A stretch of DNA of 64,000 bases from Rhodospirillum rubrum ATCC 11170 (GCF_000013085.1 NC_007643.1:3171501-3235500), one strand, 5' to 3'; counted from the first letter of the stretch, positions 32,726 through 42,858 are shown. Translations and numbers: made by a program. Notes: generated from the letters alone by a model not told the origin.

Positions 32726-33211
32726 TCAGCCCCGGGCATGCAGAACGCAGATCAGCGTGAACAGCCGGCGGGCGGTATCATGATCGACGACGACCTTGCC
32801 CGCCAGCCGCTCCTTCAGCACCGCTCCCCCTTCGTTGTGAAGGCCGCGCCGCCCCATGTCGATGGCCTCGATCTGGGCCGGAGTCATCGAGCGGATGGCG
32901 CTGAAATAGCTTTCGCAAATCATGAAATAGTCTTTGACGATCATGCGGAAGGGCCGCAGCGACAAGATCACCTTGCGCAAGGGCTTGTCTTCGCCGTCGC
33001 GGATGTCAAACAACAGGCGGTTTTCGGCCAAACTCAGCACCAGCCGGAAGGGCCCCTGGAAGCCCTTGATGCCGAAATGGTTGTCTTCAAGCAGATCGAA
33101 GATCGCCACGGCCCGTTCGTGCTCCACCTCGGGCCGCCGGCGCACGAAGGTCACTTCGTCGAGCTGAATATCGATCAGATGATCCGTATCCTTCAGCTCG
33201 CCCTCCTCCAT
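32726..33211 (-). CDS. UPF0262 family protein
   Basis: A 161-residue protein matching UPF0262, found after hisD in alphaproteobacteria ([20 protein letters not shown] at residues 10-29 and [20 protein letters not shown] near 85-105). Its function is unknown. The 2-bp gap from hisD and 5-bp gap to the phosphatase gene indicate co-transcription. The sequence is soluble and mixed alpha/beta with no obvious active site. Confidence 0.88.
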   Translation of the reverse strand: MEEGELKDTDHLIDIQLDEVTFVRRRPEVEHERAVAIFDLLEDNHFGIKGFQGPFRLVLSLAENRLLFDIRDGEDKPLRKVILSLRPFRMIVKDYFMICESYFSAIRSMTPAQIEAIDMGRRGLHNEGGAVLKERLAGKVVVDHDTARRLFTLICVLHARG

Positions 33212-33213
33212 GT

Positions 33214-34518
33214 CTACTCCCAGCCCCGGTTCATGCGGGCCGCCACCGACAGCCCGTGGGCCTCAAGCCCTTCGGCCCGGGCCAGACGGACGGCGCTTGG
33301 TCCGATCGCCCCCAGCGACTCGGCTCCGCAGCCGACCAGCGTCGTCCGCTTCATGAAGTCGAGCACCCCAAGCCCCGACGAGAAACGCGCCGTGCGCGAG
33401 GTTGGCAGCACATGGTTGGGCCCGGCGATGTAATCGCCGATGGCTTCGGGGGTATAGCGCCCAAGGAAGATCGCGCCGGCGTGGCGCACGCGCGCCGCCA
33501 GGGCGTCGGGATCGGCCACCGCCAGTTCCAGATGCTCGGGCGCCACCTTGTCGACCAGGGCCGGGGCGTCGCGCAACAGATCGCCCACCAGGATGATCGC
33601 CCCGTGGTCGCGCCAGGAGGCGCTGGCGATCTCGGTGCGCGACAGCGTCCGCAGGCGGTCGGTCACCGCGCGCTCCACCCGATCGGCGAAGGCCCGATCA
33701 TCGGTGATCAGGATCGATTGGGCGGCGGCGTCGTGCTCGGCCTGGGACAGCAGGTCAAGGGCGATCCAGTCGGGATCATTGGCGCCATCGGCGACCACCA
33801 GGATCTCCGAGGGACCGGCGATCATATCGATGCCGACGGTGCCGAAAACCTGACGTTTGGCGGCGGCGACATAGGCGTTGCCGGGGCCGACGATCTTGTC
33901 GACGGGGGCGATGGTCCGCGTGCCATAGGCCAGGGCCGCCACCGCCTGGGCGCCGCCGACGCGATAGATCTCATCGACGCCGGCCAGCTTGGCCGCCGCC
34001 AGCACCAGCGGATTGATCCGCCCGGCCGGCGTCGGCACCACCATGACCAGCCGTTCGACGCCCGCCACCTTGGCCGGCAGGGCGTTCATCAGCACCGAGG
34101 ACGGATAGGCCGCGAGACCGCCCGGCACGTAAAGCCCGGCGGCGGAAACCGCCGTCCAGCGCTGGCCCAGCCGCACGCCGTCCTCGTCGGTGAACGAGAT
34201 CGCCGTGGGCATCTGGCGTTCATGGAAGCGGGTGATGCGCTTGGCCGCCAGGGCCAGGGCATCGCGCAAGGCCGGCTCGATCAGGGCGACGGCGGTGTCC
34301 ACCTCGTCGTCGCTAAAGCGCAGGCCCTCGGCCGAAACGGTCATCTTGTCAAAGCGCGCCGTGTAATCGATCAGGGCATCGTCGCCGCGCAGGCGCACAT
34401 CGGCCAGGATCGCGCTCACCACGTCGTTGACGTCCTGGGCGCTCTCGCGCTTGCCCGCCAGCAGCGCGGCGAAGGCCGGGGCGAAATCGGCGCTGGAGGC
34501 CTCAAGCCGCAACGGCAT
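33214..34518 (-). CDS. hisD: Histidinol dehydrogenase
   Basis: The 434-residue protein carries the HisD signatures [37 protein letters not shown], the zinc-binding Gln/His set, and [17 protein letters not shown]. HisD performs the last two NAD-dependent oxidations of histidine synthesis, histidinol to histidine. It starts 17 bp inside hisG, a strongly overlapping pair, and precedes UPF0262. The length is typical. Confidence 0.96.
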   Translation of the reverse strand: MPLRLEASSADFAPAFAALLAGKRESAQDVNDVVSAILADVRLRGDDALIDYTARFDKMTVSAEGLRFSDDEVDTAVALIEPALRDALALAAKRITRFHERQMPTAISFTDEDGVRLGQRWTAVSAAGLYVPGGLAAYPSSVLMNALPAKVAGVERLVMVVPTPAGRINPLVLAAAKLAGVDEIYRVGGAQAVAALAYGTRTIAPVDKIVGPGNAYVAAAKRQVFGTVGIDMIAGPSEILVVADGANDPDWIALDLLSQAEHDAAAQSILITDDRAFADRVERAVTDRLRTLSRTEIASASWRDHGAIILVGDLLRDAPALVDKVAPEHLELAVADPDALAARVRHAGAIFLGRYTPEAIGDYIAGPNHVLPTSRTARFSSGLGVLDFMKRTTLVGCGAESLGAIGPSAVRLARAEGLEAHGLSVAARMNRGWE

Positions 34519-35185
34519 CGCAAGCCTCCCGGAAGCGTTCGATCCAGGCGGTCATCTCGCGCGAGCGGACCTTCATGGCGGTGCGGTTGACGACAAGACG
34601 CGAGGTGACATCAAGGATGCGCTCGACCTCGACTAGGCCATTGGCCTTCAAGGTGGCGCCGCTCGACACCAGATCGACGATGCGCCGGCAAAGCCCCAGG
34701 GCCGGGGCCAGTTCCATGGCGCCATTGAGCTTGATGCATTCGGCCTGAACCCCGCGCGCGGCGAAATGGCGGCGGGTGATCTCGGGATATTTGGTCGCCA
34801 CGCGAATATGCGACCAGCGCCCCGGATCATCCTCGGCCGAAAACCGCTCGGCCTCGGCCACCGACAGCCGGCAGGCGCCGATGCCCAGGTCAAGCGGGGC
34901 GTAAAGCTCGGGATAATTGAACTCAAGGATCACGTCATTGCCCGCCACCCCGATATGGGCGGCCCCGAAGGCGACGAAGGTCGCCACGTCGAAGCTGCGC
35001 ACCCGGATGATATCCACCCGGGGATCGCTGGTGGAAAAGCGCAATTGCCGGCTGTCGGGATCATCGAACGAGGGTTCGGGAGAGAGCCCGGCCGCCTCGA
35101 TCAGCGGCATAGCCTCTTTGAGAATGCGCCCCTTGGGCAGGGCGATCACCAGTTTGTCCGCGCCATCGCGCGCGTCGAACACCAT
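34502..35185 (-). CDS. hisG: ATP phosphoribosyltransferase, short (HisZ-dependent) form
   Basis: The 227-residue protein begins [20 protein letters not shown] and carries [31 protein letters not shown] and the C-terminal [19 protein letters not shown]. It lacks the regulatory C-terminal domain of long HisG, so it should need HisZ, whose gene is not in the window. It catalyses the first step of histidine synthesis. It is the first gene of the minus-strand operon, with a 275-bp gap to the divergent gene at 35461 in which I recognise no operator. Confidence 0.95.
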   Translation of the reverse strand: MVFDARDGADKLVIALPKGRILKEAMPLIEAAGLSPEPSFDDPDSRQLRFSTSDPRVDIIRVRSFDVATFVAFGAAHIGVAGNDVILEFNYPELYAPLDLGIGACRLSVAEAERFSAEDDPGRWSHIRVATKYPEITRRHFAARGVQAECIKLNGAMELAPALGLCRRIVDLVSSGATLKANGLVEVERILDVTSRLVVNRTAMKVRSREMTAWIERFREACDAVAA

Positions 35186-35460
35186 GGAACCTATGCCTTC
35201 CGTCGTGGTGGCCGTGGGTCCGGCCGTCGGATAACCGTCACGCCGCCAACCTCGTCCGAGGCGCCGCAGCCACAGGCTCGGCCCAGCGTAGCGTTCTTCT
35301 TCCTGTCCGTTCTACCTTATCTTTCCCAAACCGCGCACCCCCTGTCTTTCGGACCCCTGCCTTTCGGTGGATTCTCAGACCCCGTCTGAAATGCTACATC
35401 CTTTCCATCGAAGCGCGCCGAGCGCCAAGCCGGCGCCGACAGGAACGAAAGCGGACAGCC

Positions 35461-36105
35461 ATGAAAAAAGCCATCGCCCTGGCCACCCTTCTCTCGGGAA
35501 CACCGCTCGCTCTCGCCGGCCTGCTGGCGGTCACCACCCCTCTTCACGTCGCCAATGCCGCCGAACCGGTGAGCGCCGCCACCGCCGAGGTGAGCGAGGC
35601 GATGCTGGGTGAAATCCGCAATCAGTTGAGCACGCCGCTGGTGCGCACGATCCTTGAAGCCCGTCGGGCCAATACGCGGAGCATGAGCCAGTCCGATATC
35701 GATGGCCTGGACAAGGCCTGGATCGCCCAGCGCACCGCCAAGGAGCAACCTCTGGTCGCCTCGGTGATGGCCAGCCCGCTGTCGGCCGACCTGATCCGCA
35801 TCCAGGCGCAATCCAACGGCCTGATCACCGAGATCATCGTCATGGACGCCAGGGGATTGAACGCCGGGCTCAGCGCCATCAGCTCCGATTACTGGCAGGG
35901 CGACGAAGCCAAATATCAGAAGACCTTCCTGGTCGGCGGCGACGCCGTGTTCATCGATGACCCCGAAGTCGACAAGGCGACCGCCACCGAACGGCTGCAG
36001 GTCAACATGACCCTGACCGACGAGATGGGCAAGCCTTTGGGCGCCGCCGCCGTCGAGTTCAACCTGACCGAGCTGCGCCGACGCCGCCTTGCCGGAATCA
36101 TGTAA
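35461..36105 (+). CDS. Secreted solo Cache/PDC-like sensor protein
   Basis: The 214-residue protein has a Sec signal peptide (MKKAIALATLLSGTPLALAG, cleavage likely after VANA near residue 36) and a mature domain with LITEIIVMDARGLNAGLSAI, SSDYWQGDEAKYQKTFLVGG and an LGAAAVEFNLTELRRR end, typical of PDC/Cache sensor domains. There is no transmembrane or output domain, so it may be a free periplasmic ligand binder. It converges with an MCP gene 27 bp away, suggesting but not proving partnership. Confidence 0.72.
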   Translation: MKKAIALATLLSGTPLALAGLLAVTTPLHVANAAEPVSAATAEVSEAMLGEIRNQLSTPLVRTILEARRANTRSMSQSDIDGLDKAWIAQRTAKEQPLVASVMASPLSADLIRIQAQSNGLITEIIVMDARGLNAGLSAISSDYWQGDEAKYQKTFLVGGDAVFIDDPEVDKATATERLQVNMTLTDEMGKPLGAAAVEFNLTELRRRRLAGIM

Positions 36106-36132
36106 GTAAGGCGGTTCGGCCCGCCAAGGACC

Positions 36133-38322
36133 TTAGGCGCGAATGCCACTCAGGAAGGAATCGATCTCGCCGGTGATGACGCCAACCTGACCGCGCATGG
36201 CCTGTGACGCCGCCAGAACCTCGGCGGCCGCCTTGCCCGAGCGTTCGGAGACATCCGAGACCAGGGTGACGCTTGAAGAAATATGGCGCACGCCTTCGGC
36301 CACCATCTGCACATTGCGGCTGATTTCGCGGGTGGCGGCGCTTTGCTGTTCCACCGAACTGGCGATGCCGGCGACGATCTCGTCGTTGCGCCGGATGATA
36401 TCGGTCAGCCGGCCGGTCGCCGAAACGGCGTTTTCCACATCGGCGCGGATCTTGGCGATCTGCTTGCGGATATCATCGGCCGACTGGCTGGACTGGTGGG
36501 CAAGGTTCTTGACCTCGCTCGCCACCACGGCGAATCCCTTGCCGGCGTTGCCGGCATGGGCGGCTTCGATGGTGGCGTTCATCGCCAGAAGATTGGTCTG
36601 GGCCGCCACCTGTTCGATCAGGCCGATGATCTCGCCAATCCGTCCCGAACCGTCGTTGAGCGAGTCCATGACGGCGCGCATCGCTTCGGCCTCGCGCACC
36701 GCGCTGCCCGACACTTCCGATGATCCGGTGGTCTGGCGCAAAATCTCCTCGATCGCCGAATCCAGCTCCTCGACCGCCGCCGCCACCGCCTGGGTCTGGC
36801 CCGACATCTCCTCCGAGGTCTGGGCGACGCCGCGGTTCTCGTCCATCACGGCGCGCGCCAGTTGGTCCATGGTATCGGCGCGTTCGGCCGCCGTCTGCGC
36901 CGCCCCGCCCAGATCCTGCACGGTCTGCCCCACCGATTGATCGAAGGCGTCGGCCAGCGACAATTCACCCTCGCGCTTCAACCGGGCCGCCCGCTCGCGT
37001 TCCTCGGCCACCCGCCGCTCGGCCTCGCGGGCCTCGCGGGCGGTATCGCGGAATACGGCGACCGTGCGCGCCATCTGGCTGATCTCGTCGTTGCCCTGAT
37101 CGGGAATCGCCGTATCAAGATCACCGCCGGCGATGCGATCCATCGCCGTGGCCAGCCGCAGCAAACGGCCGATGATCCGCTTGCCCACATACCACCAGCC
37201 GATCAACACGGTGATCAACACGGCAAGGCCGGCGACCGACCACTGGATGATGACGGTGGTTTTGGCCCGGGCCTCGCTGATTTCGACAGTGGTCGCGATA
37301 TCGCCATCGACGGCGCCAACCAAGTTATTGACCAGGATGCCCAGGCGCTCGGCGATCGCCCGGCTCTCCTCGACCAGATCGTTGGCCATGCCAACCTGGG
37401 TCAGGGCGCTGGCCCGACGGTCGAACAGGCTGGGCATTTCGTCGCCCAGCATCATCGTATCGTCGAACAGCCTTTGCAGCTGGGCGAGCTGATCGGCATC
37501 GACATTGGCCGATTTCAGCCGGCTTAGCTGCGACGAGACCGAGGCCATGCCCGATTTGAAGGCGCTTTCCAGGCTCGACAGGGTTTCCAGATCGGGGGCG
37601 CGCTGGGCCTGGGCCAGAATGCTGAGCGAGCGCACGGCATCGGCACTGATGCGCAAGCTGGCCTCAAAGGCCTGGGTCGCCTGTTCGCCGGCCTTGGCCA
37701 CCTCGGCCGCCCCGGTCACCGTTTGATCGGCCTGGAGCAATTCGATCATATTGGCCAGTTTGCGGGCGCCCAGAACCACCTCGATCTTGGCGCTGCCGGC
37801 CAGTTTGCGCGCCGCGGCGGCGAAGCCGGTTTCAAGGCCGCGAATGGTTTTCGTATCCTCGATCATCACCGCCTCGGTCCCCAGCATCGATTGGGCGATG
37901 CCGTTCAGGCGATCAAGGGTGGTTCGCATCTCCTCGGCGGTCTTGCGCAGGCCGGCGATGATCTCGGGACGATCGACGCGGGCGGCCAGATCGGTGATGC
38001 GCTGATCAAGGGCCTGATGGGAGCCGCGGAGGTCATCGAAAATCCTCTTGCGCTCGTCGTCGCTGCGCACGGCCTGGAGCATCGGCGCCATGCTGGTCAG
38101 CACGACGCTGCTGCGCGCCAGTTCCAGGGCGTCCTTGACCGCGGGAAGGCTGTCGTCGACCAGGGCGCCGTAATCCTTGCGCGACTGATCCAGGCTGGTC
38201 CAGGCGAGCACCGACAGACCGACGGTGATCGCCGCCACCGCCAGAAAAGACGTCAGGATCCGCTTGCCGATACCAAAGCGGATCCCGCCGGCCGTCGCCG
38301 ACCGCTTGCCTGTCTGTGTCAT
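36133..38322 (-). CDS. Methyl-accepting chemotaxis protein
   Basis: The 729-residue protein starts MTQTGKRSATAGG (ATG 38322). It has a first membrane helix (SFLAVAAITVGLSVLAW), a long all-helical periplasmic module of about 320 residues, a second helix (IIQWSVAGLAVLITVLIGWWYV), HAMP and a signalling domain with QTNLLAMNATIEAAHAGNAGK. The helical sensor suggests a 4-helix-bundle or bimodular input, not a Cache fold. A Cache-like secreted protein gene lies next to it in convergent orientation. Confidence 0.9.
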   Translation of the reverse strand: MTQTGKRSATAGGIRFGIGKRILTSFLAVAAITVGLSVLAWTSLDQSRKDYGALVDDSLPAVKDALELARSSVVLTSMAPMLQAVRSDDERKRIFDDLRGSHQALDQRITDLAARVDRPEIIAGLRKTAEEMRTTLDRLNGIAQSMLGTEAVMIEDTKTIRGLETGFAAAARKLAGSAKIEVVLGARKLANMIELLQADQTVTGAAEVAKAGEQATQAFEASLRISADAVRSLSILAQAQRAPDLETLSSLESAFKSGMASVSSQLSRLKSANVDADQLAQLQRLFDDTMMLGDEMPSLFDRRASALTQVGMANDLVEESRAIAERLGILVNNLVGAVDGDIATTVEISEARAKTTVIIQWSVAGLAVLITVLIGWWYVGKRIIGRLLRLATAMDRIAGGDLDTAIPDQGNDEISQMARTVAVFRDTAREAREAERRVAEERERAARLKREGELSLADAFDQSVGQTVQDLGGAAQTAAERADTMDQLARAVMDENRGVAQTSEEMSGQTQAVAAAVEELDSAIEEILRQTTGSSEVSGSAVREAEAMRAVMDSLNDGSGRIGEIIGLIEQVAAQTNLLAMNATIEAAHAGNAGKGFAVVASEVKNLAHQSSQSADDIRKQIAKIRADVENAVSATGRLTDIIRRNDEIVAGIASSVEQQSAATREISRNVQMVAEGVRHISSSVTLVSDVSERSGKAAAEVLAASQAMRGQVGVITGEIDSFLSGIRA

Positions 38323-38519
38323 GCCAATCCCCACGCCCCCGGTGGCATGCGCCGTCCCGGTTGAAAAACCCGATCACGCCCGATACGCCATCGTCTGGAA
38401 CCCGTCAACCGGCAGGTGAACCAGCCCCCGGGCAAGAGGGGGGGCGACGGCGGAAACCCCAGGCTTCACCTATACCAGGGTCCGATCGCGCAGGGGAGAA
38501 TGTTTCGCAATAGGTTCAT

Positions 38520-39329
38520 TCACAGCTTTTCGTCAAAGAAGGCGCGCATCAGGGCGAAAGCCCGCTTGGCGGTCGTCTCGTCATACTGGGATTTGCCGGG
38601 ATCATTGGCCTCGGGATCGGTGAAGGAATGCACCGCATTGCCAAACGACACCAGTTGCCAGTCGAGTTTGGTCGCCTTCATTTCGGCCAGGAAGCCATCG
38701 ACCTGGGCCGGCGGCACGAAGGGATCGGCCGCCCCATGCAGAACCAGCACGCCCTTGACCTGGGCCTTGGTCATGTCTTCGGGCCTTGGGGTATCGAGAT
38801 TGCCGTGGAAGGACACCACCGCATCAAGCGGCCGGCCGCTGCGCGCCAGTTCCAGAACGGTGCCCCCGCCGAAACAAAAACCGATGGCGGCGACCTTGCC
38901 CGTCGCCATCGGCGCGCCGCCGGCCTGGGCGAGCAGGGCGTCAAGCGCCGCGTTGGCCCGGGCGCGCAGGCGCGGACGATCGGCGCGCAAGGCCCCGGCG
39001 GCCGCCCCGGCCTGTTCGGCGGTGGTCGGGCGCAGGGTCTTGCCATAGACATCGGCGACCAGCACCACATAGTCGCGCCCGGCGATTTCGCCAGCCTGGG
39101 CGATGGCGGCGGCCGACACGCCAAACCAGTTGGGCACCATCAGCACCGGCGGGCGCGGTGTGGCGACGGCGTCGTCGTAAACCAGCACCCCTTCAAACGC
39201 GGTGCCGTCCACGCTATAGGCGACGGGCTTTTCGACGATGGCGGCTTGCGCCGGGGCGCTAGCGCCCGCCCCCAGACCGGCGGGGGCCAACAGCGCGGCG
39301 AACAGGACGGCGGAGCGGCGGACGGACAT
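38520..39329 (-). CDS. Secreted dienelactone hydrolase-family protein
   Basis: The 269-residue protein has a signal peptide (SAVLFAALLAPAGLGAGAS) and an alpha/beta hydrolase of the dienelactone type: nucleophile Cys in VAAIGFCFGGGTVLELA, Asp in LHGAADPFVPP and His in SFGNAVHSFTDPEAND, all present. I start at 39329 because GGAGG is six bases upstream; a longer frame from 39377 adds no feature. The export signal is unusual for the family, which is mostly cytoplasmic. Substrate unknown. Confidence 0.86.
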   Translation of the reverse strand: MSVRRSAVLFAALLAPAGLGAGASAPAQAAIVEKPVAYSVDGTAFEGVLVYDDAVATPRPPVLMVPNWFGVSAAAIAQAGEIAGRDYVVLVADVYGKTLRPTTAEQAGAAAGALRADRPRLRARANAALDALLAQAGGAPMATGKVAAIGFCFGGGTVLELARSGRPLDAVVSFHGNLDTPRPEDMTKAQVKGVLVLHGAADPFVPPAQVDGFLAEMKATKLDWQLVSFGNAVHSFTDPEANDPGKSQYDETTAKRAFALMRAFFDEKL

Positions 39330-39401
39330 GGCGATCCTCCAGAGCGGGGCGTGAAACGCCGAAAGGGACGCCGACAAGACCGCACGCCCCGGGGCTCTCT
39401 G

Positions 39402-40178
39402 TCAGGTGGGCGCCTGCGCCGGGGTTTCAACCGGCGGCGGAGCCAAAGCCTCGGCCTGCAACAGGCGGACGTGGCGGGCGATGCGGTGAAGACCGACATC
39501 GATGATGCCCTCGGCATCCAGGGCGCGCAGGGTGTTGAACAGGTAATCCGAGGCCGCGCCGAATTCGCCGCGGGCCACCGCCAGCCGGGCGGCGACCGTC
39601 GCGTCGTCAAGGCCCGGCGCGTAATGGGGATCGGCGCGATTGATGGTGAAAACGATCGCCGGCACCCGCGTTCCCCCCAGGCTGACCCGGGCCCAGCGCG
39701 GCGTGTAGGACGCCGTCAGCATTTCCCGGCACCAGACCACGGCCAGTTCGGCGCGCACCAAGGCCGCCGGGATGCGAAAGGCCACGCCGCGACAGGCGCC
39801 GCCGCGATCAAGCCCCAGAACCAGCCCGGGGCAATCGGGGGTGCCGCGCCCCAGGGTCGAGGACAGGCAGAAGCGACGGTGCCAGCCGCGCACCGTTCCC
39901 ACCTGGCGCTCGGCGAAATGAAAGGCCGGATTCCAGATCAGCGAGCCATAAGCGAACAGCCAGACATCGCCGCCACCGGGGCGGTGCGCCAGGGTTTCCT
40001 CCAGCGAGGCGTCCAACTCGGCCGGGCTCATCACCCGCACCCGGGCGCCATGGCGCAGCGCCATATCCTGCAAACCGCCGGCGGCGATGGTGGTGCGATC
40101 AAGGGTGAACGGAATCAACGCTTGGCCTCCTGCTATCGGCTCTGGCGCCCTTGCCATAACGGATCTAAGCCTTGCCAC
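39402..40178 (-). CDS. ChaC-like gamma-glutamylcyclotransferase
   Basis: The protein contains FAYGSLIWNPAFHFAERQVG (the YGSL substrate loop), RGWHRRFCLSSTLGRGTPDC, PGLVLGLDRGGACRGVAFRI, and YTPRWARV. These are signatures of ChaC proteins, which cleave glutathione to 5-oxoproline and Cys-Gly. The catalytic Glu is probably in the ELAVVWCREML segment. A start at ATG 40178 is used; the N-terminal 60 residues before the YGSL loop are longer than in E. coli ChaC, so a later start is possible. Confidence 0.8.
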   Translation of the reverse strand: MARLRSVMARAPEPIAGGQALIPFTLDRTTIAAGGLQDMALRHGARVRVMSPAELDASLEETLAHRPGGGDVWLFAYGSLIWNPAFHFAERQVGTVRGWHRRFCLSSTLGRGTPDCPGLVLGLDRGGACRGVAFRIPAALVRAELAVVWCREMLTASYTPRWARVSLGGTRVPAIVFTINRADPHYAPGLDDATVAARLAVARGEFGAASDYLFNTLRALDAEGIIDVGLHRIARHVRLLQAEALAPPPVETPAQAPT

Positions 40179-40205
40179 GCCCGGTCCTGGCCTTCAGTAT
40201 GAATA

Positions 40206-41198
40206 TTGGATCCCAAAGTGAGCAAGTCCCCCAGCATGGCTTCCCAGCCCTTCGCCGGTTCGCCGGCCGCTCCCCTTCCCATGCCTCCGGCGGAAAATCT
40301 TCCCCCCGCCGCGCCCCCGCCCGGCCGCGCCCCCCAGCTGCGCCTGGGGGTGGCCTGTCTGGTCGGCGCCACGGTCATCTTCGCCTTCCAAGACGGGATC
40401 ACCAAGTATCTTGCCAGCCATTACCCGATTCCGTTCATCGTCATGGTTCGCTATTGGGCTTTTGCCCTGTTCGCCATCGCCCTGGTCGCCCGCAAGCCGG
40501 GCGGCGTAAGGGCGGCGACGCGCAGCAAGCGGCCGATTCTGCAATCCTTGCGCGCCTTGCTGCTGGTCAGCGAAATCGGTCTGGTCGCCCTCGCCTTCCG
40601 TCATATGGGGCTGGCCGAGGTGCAATCGATCTTCGCCGTCTATCCGCTGCTGGTGATGGCCATGGCCATCGTTTTGCTGGGCGAGCGGGTCGGCTGGCGG
40701 CGCTGGGTGGCGACGGGGGTCGGCTTCATCGGCCTGTTGATCATCGTTCGCCCGGGCGTCGGCACCTTCGAGCCCGCCGCCCTGTACAGTCTGGCCTCGG
40801 CCACGATGTACGCCCTTTACACGGTGCTCACCCGCATGGTCAGCGCTGATGACAGCGCCGGCACCACGTTTTTGTATACGGGAGTGGTCGGAGCCATCCT
40901 GGTCACCCTGTTCGGCGGCGCCCATTGGACGGCGATGAGCGGCATCGATTGGGGCTGGATGGCCCTGCTCGCCCTCTTCGGCATGAGCTCGCACTTCCTG
41001 CTGATCAAGGCCCTGGAATACGCCCCGGCCTCGGTCCTCCAGCCCTATAATTACCTCAGCCTCGTCTGGTCGGGGATCGTCGGCTATCTGGTCTTCAACA
41101 ACATCCCCGATCTCGCCACCTTCATCGGCGGCGCGGTGATCGTCGCCTCGGGTCTGTATGTTCTCTACCGCGACCGCAAGGTCAAAGGCCTGCGCTGA
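40206..41198 (+). CDS. DMT-superfamily (EamA) transporter
   Basis: The 330-residue protein has ten predicted membrane segments in two EamA repeats (ACLVGATVIFAFQDGITKYL..., then ALYSLASATMYALYTVLTRM and YLSLVWSGIVGYLVFNNIPD). A 40-residue proline-rich cytoplasmic N-tail precedes the first helix, so a later start such as 40236 is possible. These carriers export or import amino acids and other small metabolites; the substrate is unknown. Confidence 0.83.
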   Translation: MDPKVSKSPSMASQPFAGSPAAPLPMPPAENLPPAAPPPGRAPQLRLGVACLVGATVIFAFQDGITKYLASHYPIPFIVMVRYWAFALFAIALVARKPGGVRAATRSKRPILQSLRALLLVSEIGLVALAFRHMGLAEVQSIFAVYPLLVMAMAIVLLGERVGWRRWVATGVGFIGLLIIVRPGVGTFEPAALYSLASATMYALYTVLTRMVSADDSAGTTFLYTGVVGAILVTLFGGAHWTAMSGIDWGWMALLALFGMSSHFLLIKALEYAPASVLQPYNYLSLVWSGIVGYLVFNNIPDLATFIGGAVIVASGLYVLYRDRKVKGLR

Positions 41199-41227
41199 CG
41201 TGCCGTGGACCATAACGCGGCACATCT

Positions 41228-41251
41228 GTATAGCGTAGCTTGACACTATAC
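41228..41251. promoter_or_regulatory. Inverted repeat likely to be the HigA operator
   Basis: GTATAG at 41228-41233 and CTATAC at 41246-41251 are perfect inverted half-sites 12 bp apart, overlapping a TTGACA (41240-41245) resembling a -35 box and lying 24 bp before the toxin start. Autoregulation by HigA would fit this spacing. Confidence 0.55.
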
Positions 41252-41274
41252 GGTTTGCCTGCCAGTCTCGGCAT

Positions 41275-41565
41275 ATGAGACTCCGAAACGTGGTTCATAA
41301 GGGGTTGCGCCGGTTCATCGAAGATGATGACGCCACCGGCTTGCAGACGGCCGTAGTGCCAAAAGTCCGTCGCATCGTCTCCTTTCTCCAAGATATGGAG
41401 CGGGAAGAGGAGTTGCGCACGGTTCCGAGCTGGAAGGCCCATCAACTCACCGGCGATCGGAAAGGCACCTGGAGCCTGTTCGTAACCAAAAACTGGCGGA
41501 TCACCTTCCGGATCGACCAAAGCGAAATCGAGATCATCGACCTCGACTATGAAGATTATCACTAG
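41275..41565 (+). CDS. higB: HigB-type (RelE/ParE superfamily) toxin
   Basis: The 96-residue protein shows the HigB/plasmid-maintenance killer layout: MRLRNVVHKGLRRFIEDDDA, KVRRIVSFLQDME, WKAHQLTGDRKGTWSLFVTK and NWRITFRIDQSEIEIIDLDYEDYH. The end matches family ribosome-dependent mRNA interferases, with H/R/K side chains at expected places. The stop codon TAG overlaps the antitoxin's ribosome-binding sequence AGGAG, so the pair is coupled. Confidence 0.9.
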   Translation: MRLRNVVHKGLRRFIEDDDATGLQTAVVPKVRRIVSFLQDMEREEELRTVPSWKAHQLTGDRKGTWSLFVTKNWRITFRIDQSEIEIIDLDYEDYH

Positions 41566-41574
41566 GAGATGTCC

Positions 41575-41907
41575 ATGAGCGAGGCACTAGGCCTCCGTGT
41601 GAAGAACCCCGCTCATCCCGGCGGTTTCGTCAAAAGCGAGATCATCGAGGCGCTCGGCCTATCGGTGACGAGCGCGGCGCAGGTTCTTGGTGTTACGCGG
41701 GCGGCGTTGTCGGCCGTGCTGAACGAGCGCGCGCATCTTTCACCGGAAATGGCGCTGCGGATCGAGAAGGCGTTCGGTGTGTCGATGGATACGCTTATGC
41801 GGATGCAGAACAGCTACGACATCGCCCAGGCCCGCAAGCGGGAGGGGGAGATCACCGTCGCGCCCTTCCAGGGAAAGCCGCAGGATCGGCAAGCGACGCC
41901 GATCTGA
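41575..41907 (+). CDS. higA: HigA-type antitoxin (XRE family)
   Basis: The 110-residue protein has the HigA signature start LGLRVKNPAHPGGFVKSEII and an XRE helix-turn-helix (SVTSAAQVLGVTRAALSAVL, NERAHLSPEMALRIEKAFGV). I use ATG 41575 because AGGAG lies six bases upstream; an in-frame ATG at 41569 has no room for a ribosome-binding site. It neutralises HigB and probably represses the operon through the inverted repeat at 41228. Confidence 0.9.
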   Translation: MSEALGLRVKNPAHPGGFVKSEIIEALGLSVTSAAQVLGVTRAALSAVLNERAHLSPEMALRIEKAFGVSMDTLMRMQNSYDIAQARKREGEITVAPFQGKPQDRQATPI

Positions 41908-41945
41908 GCCGGGAACACGCGGCGACCGATCGCCAAGGGGTCGCT

Positions 41946-41996
41946 TTAAAAACGGCAAGCCGCGAGCGGAGGGACCGCAACGGCCGTCCGCTCGCG
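41946..41996 (-). terminator. Hairpin terminator at the end of the UPF0261 operon
   Basis: A 10-bp stem (CGCGAGCGGA at 41961-41970 with TCCGCTCGCG at 41987-41996) is followed on the minus strand, eight bases on, by a TTTTTAAA run. It sits between the convergent higA gene and the PEP-hydrolase-family gene. Confidence 0.6.
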
Positions 41997-42015
41997 ACAT
42001 CCCATCCCGCAAGGA

Positions 42016-42846
42016 TTAGCGGGAAATCGCCTTGAAGCGTTTCGTCTGCTCGGTCAGGGCGATTTCCGTGGGCAGGCGCTCCATGCTGCTTGCCCCATAG
42101 AAGCCGTGACATTGCGGGCAGGTTTCCAGGATGAACTGGGCGTCCTCGGGCGTGGCGATCGGCCCGCCATGGCAGAGCACGATCACATCCGGGCGCACGG
42201 CGATTGCCGCCTGGGCGATCGCCGAAACCCGCTCGGCCGCGCCGTGCAGCGACAGGGCGGTTTCCGCCCCGATCGCTCCGCCGGTGGTCAGCCCCATATG
42301 GGCGACGACGATATCGGCTCCGGCCTCGGTCATCGCCCGGGCGTCGTCTTCGCTGAAGACATAGGGCGTGGTCAGCAGATCCTTGGCCCGGGCCAGCCGC
42401 ACCAGATCGACTTCCAGCCCAAAGCCCATGCCGGTCTCTTCAAGATTGGCGCGGAAGGTGCCATCGATCAGCCCGACGGTGGGGAAGTTCTGGATCCCGG
42501 AAAAGCCGACGGCCTTCACCTGATCAAGGAAATGATCGAAATTGCAGAAGGGATCGGTGCCGTTGACCCCGGCCAGCACCGGGGTATGGCGGACCACCGG
42601 CAACACCTCGCGCGCCATGTCCATCACGATCTCATTGGCGTTGCCATAGGCCAGCAACCCGGCCAAAGAGCCGCGGCCGGCCATGCGGTAGCGGCCGGAA
42701 TTATAGATGACGATCAGATCGATGCCGCCCTGCTCCTCGCATTTGGCCGACAATCCGGTGCCGGCGCCCCCGCCAACGATCGGCCGGCCCTGCCTGACCA
42801 TCTCGTGAAAGGTTTCCAGAAGCGCCGTTCTCTCGATACGAGCCAT
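42016..42846 (-). CDS. Phosphoenolpyruvate hydrolase-family TIM-barrel protein
   Basis: The 276-residue protein belongs to the PEP-hydrolase/TIM-barrel signal-transduction-like family: [76 protein letters not shown], and [17 protein letters not shown]. It follows a UPF0261/Tm-1-like gene by 12 bp. The pair recurs in bacteria without an established reaction, so this is a function-unknown operon. Confidence 0.85.
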   Translation of the reverse strand: MARIERTALLETFHEMVRQGRPIVGGGAGTGLSAKCEEQGGIDLIVIYNSGRYRMAGRGSLAGLLAYGNANEIVMDMAREVLPVVRHTPVLAGVNGTDPFCNFDHFLDQVKAVGFSGIQNFPTVGLIDGTFRANLEETGMGFGLEVDLVRLARAKDLLTTPYVFSEDDARAMTEAGADIVVAHMGLTTGGAIGAETALSLHGAAERVSAIAQAAIAVRPDVIVLCHGGPIATPEDAQFILETCPQCHGFYGASSMERLPTEIALTEQTKRFKAISR

Positions 42847-42858
42847 AAAACAGAATCC

